Positions 33,876-43,051 are shown, counted from the first letter of the stretch. The stretch: 64,000 nucleotides of DNA from Candidatus Limosilactobacillus intestinipullorum (GCA_019117185.1 DXAF01000048.1:1-64000); one strand, 5' to 3'. The notes: generated by a model not told the origin, from the letters alone. Translations and numbers: made by a program.

Positions 33876-36554
33876 CTAGCCCCGTTTAACTTTCTTATCT
33901 AAGACCTTGTTCAAAATGCCGCCAAAGTGATAATCATCGATATCATCTTGTGAGTCAAACCGCAGCTTAGCGGTAAATTCGGTCTTCTTACCATTTTCGT
34001 CTGTGGCGGTTACTTGAACATCCTGATCTGGTGTTATCTTCTCTGGCAGTGCAATATCAAAGCTTTCTTTTCCTGTTAAGCCCAGTGTATCGGCATTTTC
34101 ACCATTCTTAAATTCTAGTGGGACGACGCCCATCATTACCAGATTCGACCGGTGGATCCGTTCAAACGACTCTGCAATTACGGCTTTAACACCAAGCAGT
34201 TTGACGCCCTTAGCGGCCCAATCACGTGATGAACCCATCCCGTAATCTTTACCGGCAAGGATCAGTAACTCCGTACCGTCCTTTCGATATTGCTGGCTAG
34301 CTTCGAAAATCGTCGTAATCTCATCAGCAGGTAGGTAGTTAGTAAAGCCACCTTGTTTACCATTAGCAAGTTGGTTATGCAAGCTATAGTTAGCTAGCGT
34401 TCCCCGGGCCATGACATGGTGGTTCCCACGGCGACTACCATACGTGTTGAAGTCATTTGGCCGGACACCCTTACTTGCTAAGTACTTACCAGCAGGTGTA
34501 CTCGATAGGATAGCTCCGGCAGGTGAAATATGATCCGTCGTAACGGAATCCTTAACTTTAGCCAATACACGCATATTCTTAAACTTCGGCAATTCGTTGA
34601 TCCCTTTAATCTGATTATCAAAATATGGCGGATTAGCAATATACGTTGACTGATCGTCCCAGTCGAAGGTTTCTGATTCATTAACCTTTAATTTATTCCA
34701 CTCTTCGTTCCGGTTAAAGATATTCTGATAGGCTTTCTTATAAATATCTGTTGAAACATACTTCTTGGTATACTGGTCAATCTCTTCAGTTGATGGCCAG
34801 ATGTCCTTAAGATAAACATCATTGCCTTCCTTATCCTTACCGATTGGATCAGCTTGTAAGTTAATACGTACATTTCCTGCCAAAGTATATGCAACAACTA
34901 AGATTGGCGAAGCTAAGTAGTTGGACTTGATATTCGGGTGAACCCGACTTTCAAAGTTCCGGTTACCACTTTCGACAGCTACGCTAACCAGGTCCTTGCG
35001 ACGAGCAAGTAGGTCTTCCAGTGCTGGATCAAGCTTACCGGAGTTACCAATGCAGGTTGTACAACCAAAGGCCACAATGTTAAAGCCAAGGTCATCCAGG
35101 TACTTCAGTAAGCCCGCGGACTTAAGATAATCACGAACTGCTGGTGATCCAGGTGCAAATGAGTGCTTAATCCGTGGTGAAATCTTCATTCCCTTTTCTA
35201 CTGCTTTTTTAGCTAGTAGTGCCGCACCAATCAAAACGGTTGGGTTAGAGGTATTTGTACAACTCGTAATCGCCGTAAGTAAAATATCACCAGCCTTAAC
35301 ATCAACCTTTTCGCCGGTACTCAAGGTGACCTCTTCATGATTGTTGATAGCTTCTGCTGGGAGCCCGAAGCCATGATTACCATTTGGTGCGGAAACTGAC
35401 TTCTTAAACTCTGCTGGGACATCATTTAGCTTAATAATATCTTGTGGACGTTTTGGACCGGCGACACTCGTTGTAATCTTTGAGAGGTCAATATCAATAA
35501 CCGTAGAGTAGTTGATATTAGCTTGCTTATCAGCATCATAATACATGTCATTATTCTTCAAGTAATCATTGATCAACTTGATCTGCTGTTCATCACGACC
35601 AGTCAAGTGTAGATAATCATCAGAATGCTTATCAAATGGGAAAAAGCCACAAGTTGCACCATATTCTGGCGACATATTAGCAATTGTTGCTCGATCAGCA
35701 ACTGACAGGTTTTCATAACCATCGCCAAAGTACTCAACAAACTTTCCAACAACGTTAGTCTCACGAAGACGGTGCGTAATAGTCAATGCTAAATCAGTTG
35801 CTACGACTCCTGATGGTAGCTTACCAGTCAAGTGAACACCAACGACCTGTGGAATCAGGAAGCTTGATGCCGTCCCCAGCATAGCTGCTTCAGCTTCAAT
35901 ACCACCAACACCCCAGCCAAGAACACCTAGGCCGTTAATCATCGTAGTGTGGGAATCGGTCCCCAGGACGCTGTCTGGATATAAGACCTTGTTCTTTTGT
36001 TGAACAACCGGCGACAAGTATTCTAGGTTAACTTGGTGAATAATTCCCGTATCAGGAGCCACCACTTTAAAGTTATTAAAGGACTTTTGAGCCCACTTGA
36101 TCATCTGGTAACGTTCATGGTTCCGTTCAAATTCTTTCTTTTGATTATAGGCAAAAGCAGCGGCATTACCAGCACGATCAATTTGTACCGAGTGATCAAC
36201 TACCATGTCTACCGGAATCTCTGGGTTAATTTTCTCCGGGTCAAGTCCCATCTTCTTAGCTGCTGAGCGGAGGGAAGCTAAGTCAACAATTGCTGGCACC
36301 CCAGTCAAATCCTGCAAAATAATCCGTGATGGGTAAAAGTCAACGGTCTTATCGGAGTTTTGGTTCCAGTTAAGAATATTTTTAATATTGTTCTCTAGAT
36401 TTTCTGGCTTACTGTTACGAGCAACATTTTCTAGTAATACCCGAATTGTGTAAGGTAATGTTGAAAGATCGACATTATGTTCCAAGGCAATTTTCTTAAT
36501 ATCATAAAATTGGTATCCGTTATCTAATGTTGTAATGTAAGAATTCTTCTCCAT
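33876..36554 (-). CDS. acnA: Aconitate hydratase (AcnA type)
   Basis: An 892-residue monomeric aconitase interconverting citrate, cis-aconitate and isocitrate. The cluster-ligand motifs SCTNTSNPT and GCTTCIGNSG are intact, as are GTDSHTTMINGLGVLG near the N-terminal half and GSSRDWAAKG in the C-terminal swivel domain. Length is normal. I start at the ATG of 36554 with AGGAGG eight bases upstream. Base and codon use are clearly more AT-rich than in the flanking genes, which suggests acquisition from another lineage. No citrate synthase or isocitrate dehydrogenase is in the window. Confidence 0.93.
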   Translation of the reverse strand: MEKNSYITTLDNGYQFYDIKKIALEHNVDLSTLPYTIRVLLENVARNSKPENLENNIKNILNWNQNSDKTVDFYPSRIILQDLTGVPAIVDLASLRSAAKKMGLDPEKINPEIPVDMVVDHSVQIDRAGNAAAFAYNQKKEFERNHERYQMIKWAQKSFNNFKVVAPDTGIIHQVNLEYLSPVVQQKNKVLYPDSVLGTDSHTTMINGLGVLGWGVGGIEAEAAMLGTASSFLIPQVVGVHLTGKLPSGVVATDLALTITHRLRETNVVGKFVEYFGDGYENLSVADRATIANMSPEYGATCGFFPFDKHSDDYLHLTGRDEQQIKLINDYLKNNDMYYDADKQANINYSTVIDIDLSKITTSVAGPKRPQDIIKLNDVPAEFKKSVSAPNGNHGFGLPAEAINNHEEVTLSTGEKVDVKAGDILLTAITSCTNTSNPTVLIGAALLAKKAVEKGMKISPRIKHSFAPGSPAVRDYLKSAGLLKYLDDLGFNIVAFGCTTCIGNSGKLDPALEDLLARRKDLVSVAVESGNRNFESRVHPNIKSNYLASPILVVAYTLAGNVRINLQADPIGKDKEGNDVYLKDIWPSTEEIDQYTKKYVSTDIYKKAYQNIFNRNEEWNKLKVNESETFDWDDQSTYIANPPYFDNQIKGINELPKFKNMRVLAKVKDSVTTDHISPAGAILSSTPAGKYLASKGVRPNDFNTYGSRRGNHHVMARGTLANYSLHNQLANGKQGGFTNYLPADEITTIFEASQQYRKDGTELLILAGKDYGMGSSRDWAAKGVKLLGVKAVIAESFERIHRSNLVMMGVVPLEFKNGENADTLGLTGKESFDIALPEKITPDQDVQVTATDENGKKTEFTAKLRFDSQDDIDDYHFGGILNKVLDKKVKRG

Positions 36555-36672
36555 TTCTACTCCTCCTAACATGAGTAACACCAACTATTAGAAATTTGCT
36601 TTCCTTGTTTCAACTTTCACAATCATCTTACACCCTACTTTTAATATTCTTTAAAATAAAATTGTATTTTTG

Positions 36673-36697
36673 CAATTTTTAAATCTATTTAAAATAA
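36673..36697. promoter_or_regulatory. CitI-operator-like AT-rich dyad in the acnA leader
   Basis: GCAATTTTTAAAT, then CT, then ATTTAAAAT. The same two strings, without the CT, form operator 2 at 23300-23322. It lies about 120 bases before the acnA start on the minus strand. Confidence 0.5.
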
Positions 36698-36778
36698 TAA
36701 AACGTTTCCTATGCATAATCATTCTTAATCATTTATATAAAGGTGATACATTTAATTGTGAATAACTATTCTATTTAG

Positions 36779-36823
36779 CAAAATAAATAGCACTTGCATC
36801 GATTCATAAACCGATGCAAGTGC
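36779..36823 (-). terminator. Terminator of the cyclophilin gene
   Basis: GCACTTGCATCG and CGATGCAAGTGC form a perfect 12-pair stem; on the minus strand it is followed by TATTTATTTT. Confidence 0.8.
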
Positions 36824-36835
36824 TTTTATTAAAAT

Positions 36836-37423
36836 CTAGTCTTCAATCGTAACCTGGTCCATCACAACGTCTTGTTTAGGCTTGTCCATGCCGTTACGGT
36901 CGACCTTGCTGATTTGCTTAACAACGTCCATCCCCGCGATAACCTGGCCAAAGACTGTGTGACGGTGGTCCAGCCACGGGGTCCCACCGTGCTCTTGGTA
37001 GAACTTAATTACTTCTTCCGGATAGCCGACCGCCTTCATCTCGTTGATCATGTTCGCCGGAACGTGCTCGTTTGAAACAATAAAGAACTGGCTCCCATTC
37101 GTATTTGGACCGGCATTAGCCATCGAAAGGGCCCCGGAAAAGTTAAACAGCTCATCCGAAAATTCATCCTCAAAGGCCTGACCAAAGATGCTCTCACCAC
37201 CACGGCCAGTTCCGGTGGGGTCCCCACCTTGGATCATGAAGTCTGGAATGACCCGGTGGAAAATTACCCCGTCATAGTAGCCCTTCTTAGCGAGCTTCGT
37301 GAAGTTTTCAACCGTCTTTGGTGCTTCTTTTGGGAACAATTGCACCTTAATCTCGCCCAAACGGGTCTTAATGGTTGCCTTGGGGCCAGTCACCTGGTCC
37401 AAGTGTAGTTGTGGATATTCCAT
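36836..37423 (-). CDS. ppiB: Cyclophilin-type peptidyl-prolyl cis-trans isomerase
   Basis: A 195-residue cytoplasmic cyclophilin that speeds up proline isomerisation in folding proteins. [19 protein letters not shown], the [18 protein letters not shown] block and [14 protein letters not shown] are the family's active-site landmarks. No signal peptide is seen. A roughly 20-residue insertion ([20 protein letters not shown]) before the DHRHTVFG region is typical of lactobacillar forms. ATG at 37423 has GAGGAA upstream. The gene follows the alcohol dehydrogenase by 29 bases on the same strand. Confidence 0.93.
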   Translation of the reverse strand: MEYPQLHLDQVTGPKATIKTRLGEIKVQLFPKEAPKTVENFTKLAKKGYYDGVIFHRVIPDFMIQGGDPTGTGRGGESIFGQAFEDEFSDELFNFSGALSMANAGPNTNGSQFFIVSNEHVPANMINEMKAVGYPEEVIKFYQEHGGTPWLDHRHTVFGQVIAGMDVVKQISKVDRNGMDKPKQDVVMDQVTIED

Positions 37424-37452
37424 TGCTATTCCTCATTTCTGTTTTAACTTCG

Positions 37453-38499
37453 CTAGTCCTGACTAATACGCAGTACGCACGCACCCTTTATGTTACCGCC
37501 CTTTACGTGGCGAAGGGCCTGGTCGGCCTGTTCAAATGGGTACTCAGTGACAGCCGGCTCAATGTGCAGCCGGTCGGCCAGCGTTAAGAATTCCTCCCCA
37601 TCCCGCCGGGTATTGCTTTCAATACTAGTAACCACCTTTTCGTGGAAGAGGTCATCCTGATAGTTCATTGCTGGGACGTCAGACATGTGGATGCCCGCCA
37701 GTGCTAGGGTCCCACCTGGCGTCAAGCTCTCCAGGGCCGGTGGGACCATGTCCCCGACCGGTGCAAACATGATTGATGAGTCAAGTGGAACCGGCGCTGG
37801 GTCATAAGCCCCCTGGGCCGACGCACACCCGAGCTGCCGAGCAAACGCCTGTGCATCTTTGCCCCGGGTAAAGACGTGAACCTCGATTCCCTGGGCCAGG
37901 GCGATCTGCGCGGTAATGTGGGCCGAACCACCAAAGCCATAGAGACCCAGCCGGCCGCCTGCGGGAACGTTAGCCCGCTCAAAGGCCCGGTAGCCAATGA
38001 TTCCCGCGCATAACAGTGGGGCAGCAGTAAGGGAGTCAAAGCGTTCCGGGATTCGGTAAGCAAATCCTTCCGGCACTGTTACGTATTCGGCATAGCCACC
38101 ATCATGGTCCCAACCAGTATAGACGGAGTGGGGACACAGGTTTTCATGACCCGACCGGCAAAACTTGCAGACACCACAGGCATGGCGGAACCAGGGGATC
38201 CCAATCCGTTCGCCAAGGTTAAAGCGCTGGGTATCCGGCCCCTGGGCAACCACTTTACCGACAATTTCGTGGCCTGGGGTTACGTGTTCCTTGTGGACTG
38301 GCAGGTCACCCTCCGTTACGTGTAAGTCCGTATGACAAACACCACAGGTTAATACCCTTACTAAGACTTCCCCTCGTTGTGGAGTGGGAACCGGCTTTTC
38401 CACCAGTTTTAACGGTGCCCGTTGCCCATCAATTGGGCCGGGAGTGGTCACTGCCCATGCCCGCATTGTTTCTGGAATCTCTTCACTTTCTGTTGCCAT
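37453..38499 (-). CDS. Zinc-dependent alcohol dehydrogenase
   Basis: A 348-residue medium-chain dehydrogenase. Catalytic zinc ligands are in CGVCHTDLH and PGHEIVG, structural-zinc cysteines in CGVCKFCRSGHENLC. The cofactor loop LYGFGGSAHI lies near residue 190. It resembles AdhA-type enzymes that reduce aldehydes with NAD(P)H, useful for redox balance in heterofermenters. Two ATG codons in tandem (38502, 38499) follow GAGGAATT; the second has the better spacing. Confidence 0.9.
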   Translation of the reverse strand: MATESEEIPETMRAWAVTTPGPIDGQRAPLKLVEKPVPTPQRGEVLVRVLTCGVCHTDLHVTEGDLPVHKEHVTPGHEIVGKVVAQGPDTQRFNLGERIGIPWFRHACGVCKFCRSGHENLCPHSVYTGWDHDGGYAEYVTVPEGFAYRIPERFDSLTAAPLLCAGIIGYRAFERANVPAGGRLGLYGFGGSAHITAQIALAQGIEVHVFTRGKDAQAFARQLGCASAQGAYDPAPVPLDSSIMFAPVGDMVPPALESLTPGGTLALAGIHMSDVPAMNYQDDLFHEKVVTSIESNTRRDGEEFLTLADRLHIEPAVTEYPFEQADQALRHVKGGNIKGACVLRISQD

Positions 38500-38550
38500 C
38501 ATAATTCCTCGTTTCCATCATAAATTAACCTTATTGTACCGCGAAACCGA

Positions 38551-40089
38551 CTATTGGTAACGCTGCTGAAGGTGGTTAATCATCGTGCCCCACCGTTCTT
38601 GACACTCGTTAATATCTAACTGGCGGTTAATTGATTGGTCATCCTTAGCCGCCCGCGTCAACCCCCGGGGACCACCGATGTCTTCAATTATCCCGCTACC
38701 AAAGCCGGCACATAGGTGGGCATGTCCGTCATTTTGCCGCCACGACCAGGTAGTGCGGTCAACCAACCTAATGTTAAATTCCCAGGAATCACCGAAGTCA
38801 TACTCTAACGTAAAATGGTCACCAACCTGGTAATCGCCCAGCCAGTGGTCAGTTAAATTAGTGGTCTTGGCAATCCCGTTGCCCATCTGGGGTAGTTGGT
38901 AAACGTTAGTACCGTCGGTTAACTCAAAGAGGTGGTTACCCCGCACCTTAAAAAGGGCTAGCACCTGCATGCAAAACTTGTCCAACCGGGTATCGCCACC
39001 CACCATAAATTTTCGCCACATCTTAGGACGATAGTCAGCCAGTTGCACTTCAACCGTAAAGCACTTTCGCGCGTACCGGCGGGGGGCTGCCAAACTCTGC
39101 CACCGCTTATCCAGGCGGAGCTGCAGGCGGTCGAACACGTTTTGGAGCTGGTAGCGGTCCTGTTTGAGGTATAGGTCGGACCGCCCCTGTTCGATTGCCT
39201 GGGCAAACTGCTCAAAGTCACCGTTGCTAAAAAGCTTTTGCACACACATGAACTGGGCAAAGTCCCGCAGGGCAACCGCAATATCCCTTAGTCGCCCATC
39301 TGAAATGCCCTCATCACTATTTTCCTGATAGTGCAGTAGGTAGTAATACGGGAAGGTTAAATCATCAAGCGGCGAAACCCCTAACGCTTCACAGTAGGAA
39401 CAATAATCAGTTGCCACGTCCGTATTACGATCAATGACCTCGTCGCTTTGGCTGGCCCGTGATAGGTGGTTACGGTAATCCTGAATAAAGTGCTGGTTAA
39501 CGGCCACCGCGTTCATGATATCATTAAGCGACGTCGACCGGTAAAGGTAGGAGCGGTTGTGCTCATTTAATTGCGGGTGCGCTGGCAGGTGGTAGTTCAT
39601 CATTACATATTGTTCGAGAACATCCATCACCGTCAAGTCGGTATCTTCAACCGTAGTCTCTTCCGCTAGCTGGTGGGCAATGCGGACGTTGGTAGGCTGT
39701 TCTTCCCAGTCAATAACATCAACCGGGTTATCAAGAATTTGCTGGTACTGGTCCAACTGCTGACTAGTCCGGCCACTGATTTTATTAGTAAAGTGAACCT
39801 TGCTAAATTGATCATCACGGAGCAGGCGGATCTTAGCGTGGGGGATCGCGGCAACTTCTAAGAGGCTTAAGAACTCCCGTTTAAACGCCGCTACGAAGGA
39901 CCGGGAATCATTAAAGCGTTGCGGGTGGCGGACAATCACCGGCAGGGCCAACCCGTTGTTCATAATAATCATAAAGTCACCAGTTGTCCGGACCGACCAG
40001 GATAGCTCATCATTTGTGAGGTTCTTTTGCGGCGTCCGCGCGTTGATGTGGAGGTACTGCGCGGTCGAATAATCAACAGCAATAATCAC
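38551..40089 (-). CDS. DUF6933 / plasmid pRiA4b ORF-3-like two-domain protein
   Basis: A 512-residue protein of unknown function. The N-terminal part (1 to about 160) resembles the DUF6933 domain (YLHINARTPQKN; DFMIIMNNG). The C-terminal part (about 345-500) has the PRiA4_ORF3 pattern: VEVQLADYRPKMWRKFMV, HLFELTDG, DFGDSWEFNIRL and CAGFGSGIIEDIGGPRG. The middle region is helical and unassigned. Such proteins are often encoded near mobile DNA, but no transposase is seen here. Start GTG/ATG at 40089 with weak GGAG upstream. No close neighbours on the strand. Confidence 0.75.
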   Translation of the reverse strand: MIIAVDYSTAQYLHINARTPQKNLTNDELSWSVRTTGDFMIIMNNGLALPVIVRHPQRFNDSRSFVAAFKREFLSLLEVAAIPHAKIRLLRDDQFSKVHFTNKISGRTSQQLDQYQQILDNPVDVIDWEEQPTNVRIAHQLAEETTVEDTDLTVMDVLEQYVMMNYHLPAHPQLNEHNRSYLYRSTSLNDIMNAVAVNQHFIQDYRNHLSRASQSDEVIDRNTDVATDYCSYCEALGVSPLDDLTFPYYYLLHYQENSDEGISDGRLRDIAVALRDFAQFMCVQKLFSNGDFEQFAQAIEQGRSDLYLKQDRYQLQNVFDRLQLRLDKRWQSLAAPRRYARKCFTVEVQLADYRPKMWRKFMVGGDTRLDKFCMQVLALFKVRGNHLFELTDGTNVYQLPQMGNGIAKTTNLTDHWLGDYQVGDHFTLEYDFGDSWEFNIRLVDRTTWSWRQNDGHAHLCAGFGSGIIEDIGGPRGLTRAAKDDQSINRQLDINECQERWGTMINHLQQRYQ

Positions 40090-40156
40090 CTTTACCAGCT
40101 CCTTTACTCAGTATGTCTACCTTTATTGTGACAGATTAGCTTTGCTAAGACAAATA

Positions 40157-40184
40157 TTTACAAACCACTGGAGGAAGCTAAAAT
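40157..40184 (+). promoter_or_regulatory. Promoter of the DUF2252 gene
   Basis: TTTACA (40157-40162) and TAAAAT (40179-40184) at 16 bases, 35 bases before the start. Confidence 0.5.
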
Positions 40185-40219
40185 AAGGGTATTAACTAAT
40201 TAACCCAAGGAGGGCCACC

Positions 40220-41602
40220 ATGAGTAAGCTGAAACTTGATATTTTCGACCTAAAGAGGCTCCAACTTAATAAAAGTAAGCAGGAACTAATGACTGCGGGA
40301 CAGGAGCGACAAGCTGCCGTTTCTAGCCAGCAACTGGCCACGTTTATCCCGGTCGACCGGGACCCCGTCGCCGCAATCAAGATGACTGAATCCAAGATGA
40401 TCCCGGAACTACTGCCGCTTCGGCACCAGCGCATGCTGGCCAACCGCTTTTCCTTTTTCCGCGGCACGGCGGAATTAATGGAACAAGACCTTAAGCACCA
40501 GTATCAAAGCAACATCCCCACCGTCATCAGCGGCGATGCCCACGTTAATAACTTTGGTTTTTACGCCTCCCCTGAACGAAAGCTCCTCTTTGGCCTAAAT
40601 GACTTTGACGAATCACGGATTGGCAATTGGGAGAGTGACCTCAAGCGGCTCCTGGTTAGTGCCGAGTTGGCCGGTGAGGAAAACGGCTTTGACGCGGACC
40701 GCCTGCGGATGCTCCTGGTGCTGACGACTAAAACTTACCGGCACGCAATTAAGCGGGCCAACCGCCTCCCCCTGTCTGACGTGTTCTACTATTCCTTTGA
40801 AATTAACGACATGATTGACACCATTGCGGCACTGGGTGACGGTAGCGACCAGATGAACTACCGCCTGCAAAAGATCATCAAGAAAAGCCGGCACAGCAAT
40901 TCGGAAGAAATCATCCAAAAGATGGGAACCATTAACGACCAGGGCGAACTTGTCTTTAGCGACAACCCACCCCGGGCGAAGCACCTTGGCCCCATCCTCT
41001 ACCAGCAACTAGTGGCGGGCTATAACTTTTACCGGCAAAACACCCGAGAAGATATCCGCGTTTTGCTGGCTAATTTCCACATTACGGACATTATCCGTTA
41101 TAGCGTGGGCGTCGGCAGCTTTGGTACCCGCTGTTACCTAATCCTGCTAACCGGGTTAGACGGCAGTCATATCGTTTTACAGGTCAAAGAGGCCCTGCCG
41201 CTACGCTATAACCTTCTCAACCTCCAGGTCCAACAGGCAGTTCAAAACGGGATGAAGGCCGGCCGCCGGATCGTTACCGCCCAGCGCGTCCTCCAGTCCA
41301 GTTCCGACCCCTTCCTTGCCAGCACCCGCTTTGGTGGCCGTAGCTATTACGTCCGCCAGTTCCGCGACATGAAGGGTTCCATCAATGTTGCCAAGCTCGA
41401 CTTCGATAGCTTCCAACTCTACTGCCAAGTTTGTGCCCTTAACTTAGCAATGGCCCACTCCCAAAGTCCAACGTCACCCATGATTCGGGGCTACATCAAA
41501 CACCAAAAAGTTTTAGATGCGGGCCTTGCAGACTGGTCAATTCAGTACGTCGACCAAGTAACCAAGGACTACCAAGCTTTTTTAGCTGCCGTTCAAAACT
41601 GA
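40220..41602 (+). CDS. DUF2252 family protein
   Basis: A 460-residue protein of the DUF2252 family, whose fold is distantly kinase-like. Landmarks are FFRGTAELM, ISGDAHVNNFGFY (the brenner-like HxxN region), LNDFDESRIGNWESDLKRL (DFD metal site) and a C-terminal YYVRQFRDMKGS. The catalytic-type residues are intact, so a phosphotransferase activity is possible, but no substrate is known for the family. Start ATG at 40220 follows AAGGAGGG. Monocistronic, with a hairpin directly after the stop. Confidence 0.82.
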   Translation: MSKLKLDIFDLKRLQLNKSKQELMTAGQERQAAVSSQQLATFIPVDRDPVAAIKMTESKMIPELLPLRHQRMLANRFSFFRGTAELMEQDLKHQYQSNIPTVISGDAHVNNFGFYASPERKLLFGLNDFDESRIGNWESDLKRLLVSAELAGEENGFDADRLRMLLVLTTKTYRHAIKRANRLPLSDVFYYSFEINDMIDTIAALGDGSDQMNYRLQKIIKKSRHSNSEEIIQKMGTINDQGELVFSDNPPRAKHLGPILYQQLVAGYNFYRQNTREDIRVLLANFHITDIIRYSVGVGSFGTRCYLILLTGLDGSHIVLQVKEALPLRYNLLNLQVQQAVQNGMKAGRRIVTAQRVLQSSSDPFLASTRFGGRSYYVRQFRDMKGSINVAKLDFDSFQLYCQVCALNLAMAHSQSPTSPMIRGYIKHQKVLDAGLADWSIQYVDQVTKDYQAFLAAVQN

Positions 41603-41610
41603 TTACATAA

Positions 41611-41653
41611 ATAGGCCCATTCTTTGGCGCTCTTGCCAAATGACTGGGCCTTA
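41611..41653. terminator. Hairpin between DUF2252 gene and the small ORF
   Basis: GGCCCA/TGGGCC with inner TTTGGC/GCCAAA, lying between convergent genes and touching the stop of the 56-residue ORF. No long T-tract, so efficiency is uncertain. Confidence 0.5.
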
Positions 41654-41821
41654 CTTATTGTCTTGCGAGTCGTTCGTCCCGTACCGGTCCTGCTCGCTAA
41701 TCATACTGCTCTTCTTTTTGTGCTTGTGGATAAACTCGTCCTCCGCCGCAAAGATCATCAAGAAGTCAATAAAGTTCTTCTTAAACCCCCGTTTAAACCG
41801 CGGCCACCATCCTGCTTTCAT
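41651..41821 (-). CDS. Small basic protein of 56 residues, unknown
   Basis: On the minus strand an ATG at 41821 follows AGGAAAGGAGGGTGGCAAC, one of the best ribosome sites in the window, and opens a 56-codon frame ending in TAA. The product starts MKAGWWPRFKRGFKKNFIDF, continues with LMIFAAEDEF and a HKHKKK run, and ends NDSQDNK. It looks like an amphipathic, lysine- and aromatic-rich N-terminal helix with a polar tail. I do not recognise the family. It stands alone, divergent from galM. Confidence 0.6.
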   Translation of the reverse strand: MKAGWWPRFKRGFKKNFIDFLMIFAAEDEFIHKHKKKSSMISEQDRYGTNDSQDNK

Positions 41822-41929
41822 GTTGCCACCCTCCTTTCCTATATTTTACCGCACCTCGTTCAATATTAGGCAAACTGTGGTAAAATGTTAAGTAAACGTT
41901 AAGCGTTTTCTTAAGGAGGAATTCAAACT

Positions 41930-42967
41930 ATGGAACTTTTAAAAGTACCATTCGGTAAGTACAACGACCAAGCGGTTACTAAGTATGTCTTAACTAACGA
42001 CAATGGCGTTCAAGCTGGGATCCTTAACTTTGCGGGCCTGCTCCAATCATTTAAGGTGCCGACTAAGGACGGTGGTAAGGCCGACATGATCCTGACCTCA
42101 GAAAACTTAGATGAATTTACCGGAAACGGTTTCTGCACGAACCGCCTCATCGGTCGGGTCGCTGGCCGGATTGCCGATGGTGAATTTAAGATTGATGGTC
42201 AAGAATACCACGTTGAGCAAAACGAAGGTAAAAACACCCTACATGGTGGTAAGAATGGTTTTTACAGTCACATTTGGCACGTCGACGGTACTAAGTTAAC
42301 CGATGACGCGGTTTCCCTCACCCTGAGCTTAACTCTGACCGAAGAAATGGATAGCTTCCCTGGCAAGATGCACGTAACAGCAACCTACACGTTGGATAAC
42401 GATGACAACTTGACGCTGAAGTTCAGTGCCACCAGTGATGCTAATACACTCTTCAACCCAACTAACCATACTTACTGGAACCCGGCCAAACCGTCAGCTG
42501 CCACGATTGACAACCTAAAGTTATACGTCAATTCGGCTAACCACCTGGCTGTTGACGATGGCAAGATCCCAACCGGGGAAAAGGTTGCTAACGCCGGCAC
42601 CCCATTTGACTTCAGCACGCCAACTAAGCTGGCCGACGCCCTAAAGCCAATGGCCACCACAAAGGAAAATGGGTTTGATGACATCTGGGAAGTAACGCCA
42701 AGTCTCGACAAGCCAGTTGCAACCCTTGAGGACCCCGAAAGTGGCCGGAAGATGACCCTTTACTCCGACCGGAACGGGTTGGTAATGTACACCATGAACT
42801 CCGATGACCCTACCGTCTACAACCATGGTGAGGTTCACCCCCACAATGGGATTGCGATGGAAGCCCAGACCCTGTCTGATACACCACACCATCCGGAATT
42901 TGGTAACATCGACCTTCATCCAGGTGAAGAAAAGGAATACACCATTAAGTGGCACGTTGAATACTAA
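41930..42967 (+). CDS. galM: Aldose 1-epimerase (galactose mutarotase)
   Basis: A 345-residue beta-sandwich mutarotase that interconverts alpha and beta anomers of glucose and galactose. NRLIGRVAGRIADGEF, the HGGKNGFYSHIW segment with an active-site His, and NPTNHTYWN with the second His match the family; a late Glu in GIAMEAQT would be the base. AAGGAGG lies 9 bases before the ATG. Monocistronic, ending at a strong hairpin. Confidence 0.93.
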   Translation: MELLKVPFGKYNDQAVTKYVLTNDNGVQAGILNFAGLLQSFKVPTKDGGKADMILTSENLDEFTGNGFCTNRLIGRVAGRIADGEFKIDGQEYHVEQNEGKNTLHGGKNGFYSHIWHVDGTKLTDDAVSLTLSLTLTEEMDSFPGKMHVTATYTLDNDDNLTLKFSATSDANTLFNPTNHTYWNPAKPSAATIDNLKLYVNSANHLAVDDGKIPTGEKVANAGTPFDFSTPTKLADALKPMATTKENGFDDIWEVTPSLDKPVATLEDPESGRKMTLYSDRNGLVMYTMNSDDPTVYNHGEVHPHNGIAMEAQTLSDTPHHPEFGNIDLHPGEEKEYTIKWHVEY

Positions 42968-42981
42968 TTTCCCACCAATAT

Positions 42982-43027
42982 AAAGCGGCCTGCTGCATTC
43001 AAAAAATCCGAACGCAGCAGGCCGCTT
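42982..43027. terminator. Hairpin terminator, member D of the hairpin family
   Basis: AAAGCGGCCTGCTGC and GCAGCAGGCCGCTTT form a perfect 15-pair stem, loop ending in TCCGAAC. Lies between convergent galM and dacA. Sister of the hairpin at 14319-14364. Confidence 0.8.
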
Positions 43028-43051
43028 TAATATTACTGTAAAAATAATCTT

